Assembly: GCA_044433415.1 (NCBI GenBank)
Contig: JAWXTP010000028.1
Coordinates: 1-29,151 of the forward strand
Direction: 5' to 3'
Length of the DNA: 29,151 nt
From: JAWXTP01 sp044433415
GTDB taxonomy: Bacteria > Bacteroidota > Bacteroidia > Bacteroidales > Rikenellaceae
The notes beneath the pieces were generated by a model. It had not been told where the DNA came from. It ran no database searches and saw nothing but the letters and a program-made list of their open reading frames with translations. Both the position numbers and the translations under genes were made by a program. Position 1 is the first letter of the stretch, and every line of letters starts with the position of its first letter. Of this stretch, positions 1-7,830 are shown in pieces.

Positions 1-68
1 ATTTTTTGCGCTACGAAGTGTATGCCACAGTGAGCACACACTTTTGGGTATTTTGTTTTGCTGCTCAT
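1..68 (-). CDS. N-terminal fragment of a Cys-x2-Cys, probable HTH mobile-element protein
   Basis: A minus-strand reading frame starts at the ATG complementary to 66-68 and runs off the left edge after 22 codons. The peptide begins MSSKTKYPKVCAHCG and continues IHFVAQK, a short basic lead followed by one half of a zinc-ribbon-like CxxC motif at residues 11-14. From memory of the family, this N-terminus (YPK-x-C-x2-CG, then F-x-A-x-K) resembles helix-turn-helix proteins carried on Bacteroidales mobile elements, usually near a tyrosine recombinase. The second Cys pair and the HTH domain would lie outside the window, so the assignment is an inference from about 20 residues. The non-core stretch just upstream (small ORF, inverted repeats) fits a mobile-element edge. 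Confidence 0.5.
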   Translation of the reverse strand, partial: MSSKTKYPKVCAHCGIHFVAQK

Positions 69-138
69 TGGTTGTTTTTTGTTATATGAGTGTGAAAATT
101 GTGGTATAGTAAGTGTGACCATATCTCACATACGGACA

Positions 139-166
139 CAAAAAAAGCACTCGGTTAAGAGTGCTT
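139..166 (-). terminator. Rho-independent terminator (minus strand)
   Basis: An 8-bp perfect stem AAGCACTC (145-152) / GAGTGCTT (159-166) has a 6-nt loop and, read on the minus strand, is followed by a run of T (complement of the A run at 140-146). It lies 77 bp before the CxxC protein start and downstream of the small minus-strand ORF at 249-395. It therefore probably ends that transcript rather than mnmE, which has its own terminator at 552-582. Confidence 0.7.
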
Positions 167-168
167 AG

Positions 169-542
169 TGTCGCATAGTAAGGTATGATAGGTTCTTTGT
201 GCGATTTTTGGCTATTATCGTCCAATGTATGCTAATTCACACTAATGACTAATATTTGGGGAGAAATAACGAGATTTTGGCTAGATCCTCACTTTCGGTT
301 ATTTCTCCCATTATGTCACCCAAGTGGTGTAAGATATCGGCTATATCTCGCTGTAAACCGCTGTTATAGCGACTTTTCGCTCCATTCGGGCTCATTCCGC
401 TTCATTCCGCCTCATTCAAAATATGCAGCTTCTCGGCGAAATCACGGGCGAAATAGCCTAAAAAATATCACCATTCTAATCAATGGAAAAATAATGGAAA
501 AAAAGGGGTATAACAAGTACCATTTTGCGACACTATGCGACA
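169..542. repeat. 11-bp inverted repeats bracketing a non-core segment
   Basis: TGTCGCATAGT at 169-179 recurs in inverted orientation as ACTATGCGACA at 532-542. A third TGTCGCA heptamer lies on the minus strand at 526-532, adjacent to the right copy. The bracketed 370 bp differs from its surroundings: it is visibly richer in G+C, holds a further 12-bp inverted repeat (259-270 with 298-309) and a threefold tandem of a TCATTCCGC-type decamer near 390-416. Repeated heptamers of this kind could be arm-type recombinase sites or ends of a small element, but no recombinase is in view. Confidence 0.4.
249..395 (-). CDS. Small hypothetical ORF, 48 aa, possibly the 3' part of a decayed gene
   Basis: The minus strand reads ATG (393-395) to TAG (249-251), giving 48 residues beginning MSPNGAKSRYNSG, with an amphipathic middle (DIADILHHLGDIMGE) and ending LFLPKY. 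The same frame is protein-like upstream of a single TGA (complement of 402-404): about 20 codons including FARDFAEKLHILNEAE. This suggests either a pseudogene split by one stop or a short gene using the downstream ATG. A terminator follows at 139-166. The ORF contains the 12-bp inverted repeat 259-270/298-309, which encodes parts of both its central and C-terminal sections. I do not recognise the product. Base composition differs from the AT-rich neighbours, consistent with transfer. Confidence 0.35.
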   Translation of the reverse strand: MSPNGAKSRYNSGLQRDIADILHHLGDIMGEITESEDLAKISLFLPKY

Positions 543-551
543 ATGTGATAC

Positions 552-582
552 AAAAAATAAGCACCCTAAATGGATGCTTATT
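552..582 (-). terminator. mnmE terminator
   Basis: AATAAGCA (556-563) pairs with TGCTTATT (575-582), extended inward by G-C and one G-U pair to an 11-bp stem. The complement of the A6 run at 552-557 supplies the U tract on the minus strand. It begins 40 nt after the mnmE stop codon. Confidence 0.8.
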
Positions 583-622
583 AGCCGTTTGTTGGATATG
601 TAACTACTTTAGTATCAATGAT

Positions 623-2023
623 TTATTTGCCAATGCAAAAATTCTTGAAAATATTTTCTAAAATATTATCCGTAGTAAGTTGCCCAGTAAGGCTACTTAA
701 ATAATGAATAGTTTCTCTAATATCAGCGCTGATAAGGTCGTTAGGGAGGTTGTTTTCTAAAGCGGTGATGGCACGTTCAGTGCTGATTTTGGCAGAGGAA
801 AGAAGCTCGTAGTGGCGCATATTGCTAATTACTACACTTTCGGAATCTATGCCTATGTTGTACTCCTCAGAAAGATATTTCTCTAATTCAGCGATGCCCT
901 GACCACTTTTAGCTGATAGGCTAAAAGATGTGAAGTCGCTGTACACCTCAGATATAGAAGAAGTGATTAGATTAATACGGTCGCTGTCTACTAAGTCGCA
1001 CTTGTTTATCAATAAAAATAAATTCTTATCCTTAAAAGCTCCTTCACTGTGTAATTTTGTGAAGTTCTGTACCGTGTCGCATAGCTCAGCTTCTGCATCA
1101 ACGACAAACATAACTATCTGAGCCTTAGAGATAGTTGCTATGGCGCGCTCTACACCTATAGACTCAATAACATCTTCCGTTTCACGTATACCTGCTGTGT
1201 CAATAAATCTAAATAATACCCCTCCTAAAGTTAAAGTTTCCTCAATAACATCACGAGTAGTACCAGCAATAGCTGAAACTATAGCTCTTTCCTCCTTTAA
1301 GAAGGCATTTAGTAAAGTGGACTTACCCACATTTGGAGAGCCAACTATAGCTACAGGAATACCGTTCTTGATGGCATTTCCTAGCTTGAAAGAACCTACC
1401 AAATTCCCAATCTTGGAGTAAATCTCATTTAGTAAATTATTTAGTAAACTTCTATCAGCAAACTCTACATCTTCTTCCGAGAAATCTAACTCTAGCTCTA
1501 GTAAAGACATAAGATTTAGCAATTTATCCCTAAGGATAGAAAATTCAGCTGAATATCCGCCTCTCATTTGGTTCAAGGCAAGCGTATGACTAGACTTAGA
1601 AGTTGTAGCTATCATATCTGCTACAGCCTCAGCCTGAATAATATCCATCTTGCCGTTAAGGTAGGCGCGCTGAGTAAACTCCCCAGGCATGGCGATACGG
1701 GCGCCTGAGCAGATAAGTGACGAGATAATCTCACCTATGATATAATCTGAAGCATGACAAGAAATCTCAACCATATCCTCCCCAGTGTATGATTTAGGAT
1801 TGCGGAATAAAGAAATCAACACGTCGTCAATTTTATTTTCACTTTTATCTATGAAATTTCCATAATTAAGAGTAAAACCTTTTTTTTGAGTAAGATTTTT
1901 TTTTGATGTAGATTGAAAATGGTTACTTACAATATTGATAGCTTCATTTCCAGTGACTCTAATCACAGCTATAGCGCCTCCACGACCAGTTGAAAGAGCT
2001 ACAATAGTATCGTTATTATTCAT
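623..2023 (-). CDS. mnmE: tRNA modification GTPase MnmE (TrmE)
   Basis: MnmE, with MnmG, installs the (carboxymethyl)aminomethyl group at C5 of the wobble uridine of certain tRNAs, using folate and GTP in the cytoplasm. The 466-residue product has the expected order: an N-terminal folate-binding region (TIVALSTGRGGAIAVIRV near the start), a helical domain, an inserted G domain, and the C-terminal FCIGK with catalytic Cys463. G-domain motifs are visible: GSPNVGKST (about residue 228), the GTTRD switch I, DTAG, NKCD (about 340) and SAK. The frame is open eight codons further upstream, but the family begins at MNNNDTIVALS, so I use the ATG at 2021-2023. A -7 box lies about 22 bp upstream. It is divergent from parA and has its own terminator. 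Length and motifs look intact. Confidence 0.97.
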   Translation of the reverse strand: MNNNDTIVALSTGRGGAIAVIRVTGNEAINIVSNHFQSTSKKNLTQKKGFTLNYGNFIDKSENKIDDVLISLFRNPKSYTGEDMVEISCHASDYIIGEIISSLICSGARIAMPGEFTQRAYLNGKMDIIQAEAVADMIATTSKSSHTLALNQMRGGYSAEFSILRDKLLNLMSLLELELDFSEEDVEFADRSLLNNLLNEIYSKIGNLVGSFKLGNAIKNGIPVAIVGSPNVGKSTLLNAFLKEERAIVSAIAGTTRDVIEETLTLGGVLFRFIDTAGIRETEDVIESIGVERAIATISKAQIVMFVVDAEAELCDTVQNFTKLHSEGAFKDKNLFLLINKCDLVDSDRINLITSSISEVYSDFTSFSLSAKSGQGIAELEKYLSEEYNIGIDSESVVISNMRHYELLSSAKISTERAITALENNLPNDLISADIRETIHYLSSLTGQLTTDNILENIFKNFCIGK

Positions 2024-2044
2024 ATTTATAAACTTTTTATAGTG

Positions 2045-2076
2045 CAAAGATAATTTATATAATTATTTTTAGGCAA
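2045..2076 (-). promoter_or_regulatory. Bacteroidota-type promoter of mnmE
   Basis: The minus strand reads TATCTTTG (complement of 2045-2052), an exact TAnnTTTG -7 element, with a TTG (complement of 2074-2076) 21 nt upstream as the -33 element. The predicted start is near 2038, giving a leader of about 15 nt to the ATG at 2023. This supports the downstream ATG as the mnmE start, since the longer frame begins at the promoter edge. Confidence 0.6.
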
Positions 2077-2114
2077 TCTTTAAAAGATTTTAACTATTTT
2101 TGCAGGGAATAGTG

Positions 2115-2122
2115 TATTTTTG
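2115..2122 (+). promoter_or_regulatory. Candidate -7 box for parA
   Basis: TATTTTTG matches TAnnTTTG and would give a start near 2129 and a leader of about 115 nt before parA. No convincing -33 TTTG sits at the right distance, so this is weaker than the mnmE promoter. Confidence 0.35.
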
Positions 2123-2244
2123 CTTTTTATGCTAAGTTGTTAATACACTTGAAGTTTAAGTAGTTGGTGTAAAAGTTTGATAACGTATAAATTTCACTGC
2201 TACAGTATGTTAAGGTAAATGAAAAATTAATTATTTTTAAAAAT

Positions 2245-3006
2245 ATGGGTAAAATAATTGCTCTTGCTAACCAAAAGGGCGGTGTAGGTAAAACTACAAC
2301 GGCAATAAACCTTGCAGCATCACTTTCAGTGGCAGGTAAAAAAGTTTTGATAGTAGACTCAGATCCGCAGGCAAATGCTACTTCTGGTTTGAATTTTGAC
2401 ATAAACAACCAAGGTATTTATGAATTGCTTTTAGGAGAAGAAGATATAAAAAATGTAATACAGACAAGCGAAGATTTACCTAATTTAGATATAATACCAG
2501 CTAGTATAGACTTGGCAGGAGCTGAAGCCGAGATGTTAAATCTGGAAAATGGCTCTACAAGACTTAAGAAGGTACTTAAAGCTGTGAAAGCTGATTATGA
2601 TTATATAGTTATTGACTGTTCTCCATCATTGGGACAGCTAACAATAAATGCATTGAATGCAGCTGACTCAGTACTTATCCCTGTTCAGTGTGAGTATTTT
2701 GCACTTGAGGGATTGGGTAAACTGTTAAATACTGTGAAAACTATAAAAGCAGGAAAAAATCCGTCATTAGAGATAGAAGGTTTCTTATTGACTATGTATG
2801 ACTCGCGTTTGAAGCTATCAAACCATGTTGTTGAAGATGTGCGTTCTCACTTTGGATCGCTAGTATTTAAGACAATTATAGCTCGTAATATTAGACTTTC
2901 TGAAGCACCAAGTTATGGTTTACCAGCACTTTTATATGATGCACAATCGACAGGTAGTGTAGCATATTTAAATTTAGCAAAAGAAATTATTGCTAAGGAA
3001 AACTAA
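2245..3006 (+). CDS. parA: Chromosome partitioning ATPase ParA (Soj)
   Basis: ParA-type deviant Walker ATPase that works with ParB bound to parS to segregate replication origins. The 253-residue protein starts MGKIIALANQKGGVGKTTTA: the deviant Walker A KGGVGKT is at residues 11-17 with the signature Lys11. A Walker A' (LIVDSDPQ) and Walker B (YIVIDCSPSLG) follow, and the C-terminus carries the family pattern RNIRLSEAPSYG. It is 41 bp upstream of parB in the same orientation, so they are almost certainly cotranscribed. The length is that of chromosomal Soj proteins, not the longer plasmid ParA with an N-terminal HTH. No parS-like TGTTnCACGTGAAACA site was seen in the window. Confidence 0.97.
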   Translation: MGKIIALANQKGGVGKTTTAINLAASLSVAGKKVLIVDSDPQANATSGLNFDINNQGIYELLLGEEDIKNVIQTSEDLPNLDIIPASIDLAGAEAEMLNLENGSTRLKKVLKAVKADYDYIVIDCSPSLGQLTINALNAADSVLIPVQCEYFALEGLGKLLNTVKTIKAGKNPSLEIEGFLLTMYDSRLKLSNHVVEDVRSHFGSLVFKTIIARNIRLSEAPSYGLPALLYDAQSTGSVAYLNLAKEIIAKEN

Positions 3007-3047
3007 GGGAACTAATAGGAATAAAAAATTGACAAGTAATTTATAAA

Positions 3048-3950
3048 ATGGTAGATAAAAAATTAAGAGCAAAAAGAGTAGGTAGAGGTTTAGATGCTAT
3101 CTTTAAGATGGAGGACATCCAACTTAAAGATAATGAACCTGTGTTTAAGGTTAATCAATGGGAAATAGAAATCTCAAAGGTTAAGCCCAATACCAACCAA
3201 CCACGTACGATTTTTGATGATGAGTCTTTATCAGAGCTTTCAGAATCTATAAAATCCTTAGGTGTAATACAACCTATTACCGTATATAGAGACGAAGATG
3301 AAGATAGTTATATTATAATATCAGGTGAAAGACGTTACCGTGCTTCAAAATTAGCTGGCTTAGCTACTATTCCTGCCTATGTACGTACAGTAAAAGGATC
3401 TGATAATATATTAGAGATGGCTCTTGTTGAAAATATCCAACGTGCAGATCTTAATGTTTTAGAAGTAGCCTTTACTTTACAAAGACTTGTTGAGGAGTGT
3501 CAGATAACACAAGAAGAATTGGCTGATAGAGTAGGGAAGAAACGCTCTACAATCAGTAATTATATTAGATTACTTAAGTTACCTGCTGAAATTCAAGGTG
3601 CTTTACGTGATGATGTTATCTCTATGGGACATGCGCGTGCTATCTTAAGTCTTGAATCAACGAAAAAACAATGCTCAGTACTTAAGAGAGTTATAAAAAA
3701 CGCTTTGTCGGTACGTCAAACTGAGATACTCGTAAAAAATATTAAAGAAACAAAAGAAAAGGTAGTTAAAAACAGTGATGATTATGAGTTGCCAGAAAGC
3801 TATATAAAACTTGTTGAACACCTAGAGAAATATTTCTCACAAGACATAAGTATTAAAAAAGGCAAAAACGGAGAAGGTAAGATAGTTATAAACTTTAAAG
3901 ACGACTCGGATATAAACAATATATTGTCAAAATTTGAGTTACTTCCATAA
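3048..3950 (+). CDS. parB: Chromosome partitioning protein ParB (Spo0J), CTPase
   Basis: DNA-binding partner of ParA that loads on parS and spreads as a CTP-dependent clamp. In the 300 residues I see a basic N-terminus (KRVGRGLDAIF, the usual ParA-contact start), the ParB/Srx-type nucleotide-binding region with ISGERRYRAS (about residues 91-100), then ENIQRADLN, followed by a helix-turn-helix (TQEELADRVGKKRSTISNYI, about 152-171). The C-terminal part ending in INNILSKFELLP would be the dimerisation domain. It forms an operon with parA. Its stop is followed by a copy of the intergenic palindromic repeat (3961-4025), before the DUF5683 gene. Confidence 0.96.
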   Translation: MVDKKLRAKRVGRGLDAIFKMEDIQLKDNEPVFKVNQWEIEISKVKPNTNQPRTIFDDESLSELSESIKSLGVIQPITVYRDEDEDSYIIISGERRYRASKLAGLATIPAYVRTVKGSDNILEMALVENIQRADLNVLEVAFTLQRLVEECQITQEELADRVGKKRSTISNYIRLLKLPAEIQGALRDDVISMGHARAILSLESTKKQCSVLKRVIKNALSVRQTEILVKNIKETKEKVVKNSDDYELPESYIKLVEHLEKYFSQDISIKKGKNGEGKIVINFKDDSDINNILSKFELLP

Positions 3951-3960
3951 GGACAAAATT

Positions 3961-4025
3961 AAAGGGAGCTTCTGGAAATTGAATTTTAAACAACTAAAAT
4001 CAGTTATTAAAAACTAAGGAAAAGA
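3961..4025. repeat. Intergenic palindromic repeat, copy 1
   Basis: Just after the parB stop, AAAGGGAGCTTCTGGAAATT continues into GAATTTTAAAC. A weaker inverted partner lies at about 3990-4025, whose complement reads CCTTAGTTTTTAATAACTG then ATTTTAG. It resembles the repeat ends at 8778, 13338, 20590 and 28973 and is a member of the same degenerate family. Confidence 0.45.
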
Positions 4026-4124
4026 GGCGAAAGGTGAAGGTGATATCAATATGTGAGCATACTTTGTCTAGAACTTTTAATTTCTAATTTTCAACTCATA
4101 ATTACTCTCTATACCTAATTGAAT

Positions 4125-5408
4125 ATGCAACGTAAAAATTATATTATATATACATTATTGATATTATATGTTAGTGCAACAAATAATTTAAGTTATGCTT
4201 CACTGCTAGATATGACAGGTGAAGTGTTTTCTGGTAATGTAAATGAAAAGGGTAGAGCATACGTACAAGATACGACGTTTAAGTCTGTAGATACTGTTCT
4301 AAATGCGCAAGATACATTATTGACTCAAGTGCAAGCAGACAGCCTAATGTTAACACAAAATAAGTCAAATGCTGATAGTGCAAAATATAGAAGTGGAGTT
4401 ATACTCCCTGATAGCCTAAAAGCTGTTATAGCAGAATCTGATAGCTTAACAAAAGCTACTTTCAAATCAGATACTATGTTTATCAAGGGTGGAGTGTTTC
4501 CAACTATGGCTGAGAAGTTTTTAGACGAGCAAACTCGTATTGCACGTTCATTTGACACTATCACAGACCCTAAATTGCTGAGAAAGCAACGAGAAAAGAT
4601 GGTTAGGGATTCATTGAAAATAAAAACATTCACTGAAACAGTAGGTCTGTCATTTGTTCTGCCAGGCTATGGTCAGATAAGAAATAGACAGTACATGAAA
4701 TTGCCAATTTTGTATGCAACTACTGGTAGTTTAGCCTACTTAACTGTTAACGCATCACGTAATTTTAAGAAATATAATGATGCTTACGAACATGCCTACT
4801 CTATAAATGTTCCTCAAGATAACCTAGATGAACTTTTACGGGAGAAAAATAAATATAGTACTCAGAAAACAGTATTTATGATAGGTACAGCCTTAACCTA
4901 TGCTTATTTTATAGGTGATGCAGCTTTAAATTACAAGGGGGATGTTCACCCCACTAATAAAGCTACAATGTTGTCTGCAATTTTCCCTGGTGCAGGACAG
5001 ATTTATAATAAAAGCTATTGGAAGTTACCTATAATTTATGGAGGACTTGCAGCATTTGGTTATGTTGTGGATTATAATAATAGGGGATATAAACGATTTA
5101 AGTTAGCTTACGAATTATTAACTGATGGAAATGATGCTACAGTTGATGAATTTGGGGGTTATTACTCATCGACTTTCTTAGAGAATACACGTGATTCTTA
5201 TAGACGATATAGAGATTTAGGTATTATCTTAACTTGTGGATTTTATTTATTGAATGTGATAGATGCTCACGTTGAGGCGTATCTAAGGCGTTATGATGTG
5301 TCAGATGATTTATCCATGAAAATAGAGCCAACAATAATGTCAGGAGCAAATACAACAAATGGGAAAACTTATGATGGATTGGGTCTGTCAATGAAAATTA
5401 AATTTTAA
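4125..5408 (+). CDS. DUF5683-type exported/membrane protein
   Basis: A 427-residue protein with an N-terminal hydrophobic segment (NYIIYTLLILYVSATNNLSY) fitting a signal peptide or anchor, a Ser/Asp-rich low-complexity stretch to about residue 150, then a domain with several hydrophobic helices. That domain contains two similar units, LPGYGQIRNRQYMKLPILYA (about residue 183) and FPGAGQIYNKSYWKLPIIYG (about residue 288), an internal duplication visible by eye. Its placement between parB and mltD is the usual place of the DUF5683 family in Bacteroidales, whose function is unknown. A TTG two codons upstream keeps the frame open, but I chose the ATG at 4125 because it heads MQRKNYIIY, a normal signal-peptide start. 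The mltD gene follows 16 bp later, suggesting a joint envelope role. Confidence 0.85.
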   Translation: MQRKNYIIYTLLILYVSATNNLSYASLLDMTGEVFSGNVNEKGRAYVQDTTFKSVDTVLNAQDTLLTQVQADSLMLTQNKSNADSAKYRSGVILPDSLKAVIAESDSLTKATFKSDTMFIKGGVFPTMAEKFLDEQTRIARSFDTITDPKLLRKQREKMVRDSLKIKTFTETVGLSFVLPGYGQIRNRQYMKLPILYATTGSLAYLTVNASRNFKKYNDAYEHAYSINVPQDNLDELLREKNKYSTQKTVFMIGTALTYAYFIGDAALNYKGDVHPTNKATMLSAIFPGAGQIYNKSYWKLPIIYGGLAAFGYVVDYNNRGYKRFKLAYELLTDGNDATVDEFGGYYSSTFLENTRDSYRRYRDLGIILTCGFYLLNVIDAHVEAYLRRYDVSDDLSMKIEPTIMSGANTTNGKTYDGLGLSMKIKF

Positions 5409-5424
5409 CAATATAAAACTTATA

Positions 5425-6708
5425 ATGAAAAGCAAAGGATTATTGATATTTATATCTATGTTTACGGTATTATCTGTTTATTCACAGACTACTACTGTAG
5501 ATGGAGGAGATGGAACATTTAAAATAAACGCTACAACCCAACAGTATGACAGTTTATTGAGTGATTGGTATGAGAAAAATATAAATATTTCTTATGAAAA
5601 TTTCCTTAATGATTTCGTAGATATTGACTTGTCTACAGAATATGCACCAGAAGAAGCATTGCCTGATAGTGTTTACCAACATAGATTAAATATGCTTGCT
5701 TCGGCTATTCAGCTACCTTATAATCCTATTGTTAAACAATATATCTTAAGATATACAATTAAGTATCATACATTTATGTGCCGTATGATAGGTTTAGCAC
5801 AATACTATATGCCTATATTCGAGAAGGAGTTAGATATTAATGGTTTGCCTGAGGAATTAAAGATAATGCCTGTTATAGAGTCAGCTCTTAACCCTAAGAT
5901 TAAATCACGTGCAGGAGCAGCTGGTTTATGGCAATTCATGTTACCTACAGGTAAGCATTATGGTTTAGAGTATACTTCTTTTGTTGATGAGCGTTTCGAC
6001 CCTGTTAAATCTACACAAGCGGCTTGTAAGTTAATAAAAGACTATTATAAGATTTATGGTGATTGGACTTTGGTTATTGCAGCATATAACTGTGGCTCAG
6101 GTAACGTTAATAAAGCTATAAAGAGAGTTCCTAATGCTAAAACATACTGGGATATATATGAATATTTACCTCGTGAGACACGTGGTCATATCCCGTCTTT
6201 TATAGCTATGACTTATGCTTACACTTTTCATAAAGCACATGGATTTGAGCCTTTAGCTCCACCACATCCTTTATCTACAGATACAATAAATGTGAGTCGT
6301 ATGTTACATTTTGATCAGATTACTTCAACATTGAATTTACCTATAGATTTATTACGTGATTTAAATCCTCAATATAAAAAGGATATCATCCCAGCAAAGG
6401 AAAAAGAGTACACCCTAGTACTACCTATGGATGAAATAACACGATTTGTTGAGTTCGAAGATGAGATATATGCAAAAGATTCACTATATTTGAAGGATTA
6501 TTTAAACTTAGATAGTAAGGCACTTGCCAAATCTGATATAAGTAAGTCCGCAGTAGTCTCATCAGCATCAACTTACAAGGTCAGAAAAGGTGACAACCTA
6601 GGCTCTATTGCAGCACGTCATAGAGTTAGTGTTAATTCTATTATGAAGTTAAATAATATTAAAGATCCTAAAAAATTAAGAATAGGTCAAGTACTGAAAA
6701 TACGATAA
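5425..6708 (+). CDS. mltD: Membrane-bound lytic murein transglycosylase (MltD-like) with LysM
   Basis: Cleaves peptidoglycan between MurNAc and GlcNAc with formation of the 1,6-anhydro product. A signal peptide (GLLIFISMFTVLSVYSQ) is followed by an SLT (GH23) domain: MPVIESALNP carries the catalytic Glu at about residue 152, followed by the family motifs AGAAGLWQFM and IAAYNCGSGNVNKAI. The C-terminus (about residues 382-427) is one LysM module, TYKVRKGDNLGSIAARH to IGQVLKI, for peptidoglycan binding. MltD of E. coli is a lipoprotein; here I see no lipobox Cys, so it is probably periplasmic or anchored by the uncleaved signal. The gene is 16 bp downstream of the DUF5683 gene. In Bacteroides relA often follows, but here phoH does. 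Confidence 0.93.
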   Translation: MKSKGLLIFISMFTVLSVYSQTTTVDGGDGTFKINATTQQYDSLLSDWYEKNINISYENFLNDFVDIDLSTEYAPEEALPDSVYQHRLNMLASAIQLPYNPIVKQYILRYTIKYHTFMCRMIGLAQYYMPIFEKELDINGLPEELKIMPVIESALNPKIKSRAGAAGLWQFMLPTGKHYGLEYTSFVDERFDPVKSTQAACKLIKDYYKIYGDWTLVIAAYNCGSGNVNKAIKRVPNAKTYWDIYEYLPRETRGHIPSFIAMTYAYTFHKAHGFEPLAPPHPLSTDTINVSRMLHFDQITSTLNLPIDLLRDLNPQYKKDIIPAKEKEYTLVLPMDEITRFVEFEDEIYAKDSLYLKDYLNLDSKALAKSDISKSAVVSSASTYKVRKGDNLGSIAARHRVSVNSIMKLNNIKDPKKLRIGQVLKIR

Positions 6709-6795
6709 CAATAAAGGTAATATTAACATTCTGGGATGTTTGGTTTTAATCAAGGTAAATTCTGTTGTTGAGATTCCTAAAACAAGAAATATATA

Positions 6796-7758
6796 TTGGA
6801 AAGAATATTTACACTTAATGCAATTGACCCTAGAGATTTCTATGGGGATAACAACATAAATATAACTCATATACGTAATAAGTCTCCTAAGTTGAAACTT
6901 ACGTGTCGAGGAGCTATGATAAAAATTGTAGGAGCAGAAAAAGATATAGACAATTTTGAAGAAAGACTAAAAGATTTGTTAGTATATTACAAGCGCTACA
7001 ATAATATGTCAATTGATGTTATAGACCAGATATTTGACACAATATCACCTATTAAGATGAAAGGTGTAACTCTAAAGAAAGATGAAGAGCACCTAGGTGA
7101 CGATAAGGATGTTATAGTTTATGGTACTGGAGGCAATATTATACGTGCTAAAAGTCCGAATCAACGCAAGCTAGTAGATTTATACCATAAGAATGACCTT
7201 CTTTTTGCTATAGGCCCAGCAGGCAGTGGTAAGACTTATACCGCAATAGCCTTAGCAGTGCGCGCACTTAAAAATAAGAGTGTAAAGAAGATTATCTTAA
7301 CGCGTCCTGCTGTTGAGGCAGGAGAGAAGTTAGGTTTTCTTCCTGGAGATATGAAAGAGAAGCTAGATCCTTATTTGCAACCTCTTTATGACGCTCTGCA
7401 TGATATGATTCCAGCGAAAAAGCTAGAAGAATATCTTGAGGAAGGAGTAGTACAAATAGCACCTTTAGCTTATATGCGTGGTAGAACCCTAGATAATGCA
7501 TTTGTTATCCTTGATGAAGCGCAGAATGCTACATTTGCTCAGCTAAAGATGTTTTTAACACGTATGGGAGCTTCAGCAAAGTTTATTGTAACAGGTGATA
7601 CCTCACAGATAGACCTACCTCGTAAGAGTGATTCAGGGCTTATTTATTCTGTAGAGAAGTTAAAGGATATAAAAGGTATTGCTGTTGTGGAGTTAGACAG
7701 TACAGACATTGTACGTCATGCTCTAGTAAAAGAAATAGTGAAGGCCTTCAATGACTAG
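6796..7758 (+). CDS. phoH: PhoH family ATPase (PhoH/YbeZ-like)
   Basis: PhoH-like P-loop ATPase, related to the helicase-like YbeZ family linked to RNA metabolism. It has 320 residues: an N-terminal KH-like region (RIFTLNAIDPRDFYG to about 75), then the PhoH domain with Walker A GPAGSGKT (residues 140-147), the family motif TRPAVEAGEKLGFLPGDM, Walker B VILDEAQN (about 236-243) and TGDTSQIDLP. The start must be non-ATG. The frame is closed by TAA at 6778-6780, five codons before the TTG at 6796, and the first ATG is about 40 codons inside the conserved N-terminal region. TTG at 6796 is the best start; ATA at 6793 is less likely. Gap to mltD 87 bp, to purC 72 bp. Confidence 0.93.
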   Translation: MERIFTLNAIDPRDFYGDNNINITHIRNKSPKLKLTCRGAMIKIVGAEKDIDNFEERLKDLLVYYKRYNNMSIDVIDQIFDTISPIKMKGVTLKKDEEHLGDDKDVIVYGTGGNIIRAKSPNQRKLVDLYHKNDLLFAIGPAGSGKTYTAIALAVRALKNKSVKKIILTRPAVEAGEKLGFLPGDMKEKLDPYLQPLYDALHDMIPAKKLEEYLEEGVVQIAPLAYMRGRTLDNAFVILDEAQNATFAQLKMFLTRMGASAKFIVTGDTSQIDLPRKSDSGLIYSVEKLKDIKGIAVVELDSTDIVRHALVKEIVKAFND

Positions 7759-7830
7759 CTTATATAAGTTATTAATAAGAGATAGATTTTTTAGAAATTA
7801 TAAAAACAATTATATAAAATACATAAAACT

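Noticed and set aside
390..416. CRISPR-like array
   Set aside because: Decamers are contiguous and only 10 bp; there are no spacers, no long repeats and no cas genes.
169..542. Retron-like msr/msd reading of the inverted repeats
   Set aside because: No reverse transcriptase is visible in the window, and the segment has protein-like minus-strand content; a recombinase-site or element-end reading is simpler.
245..661. 138-codon plus-strand open frame
   Set aside because: It has no ATG-like protein character, runs through the mnmE terminator and into mnmE on the opposite strand; the minus strand of this segment is more protein-like.
2023..3048. parS site near parAB
   Set aside because: I looked for the TGTTnCACGTGAAACA-type palindrome around parA and parB and elsewhere in the window and found none.
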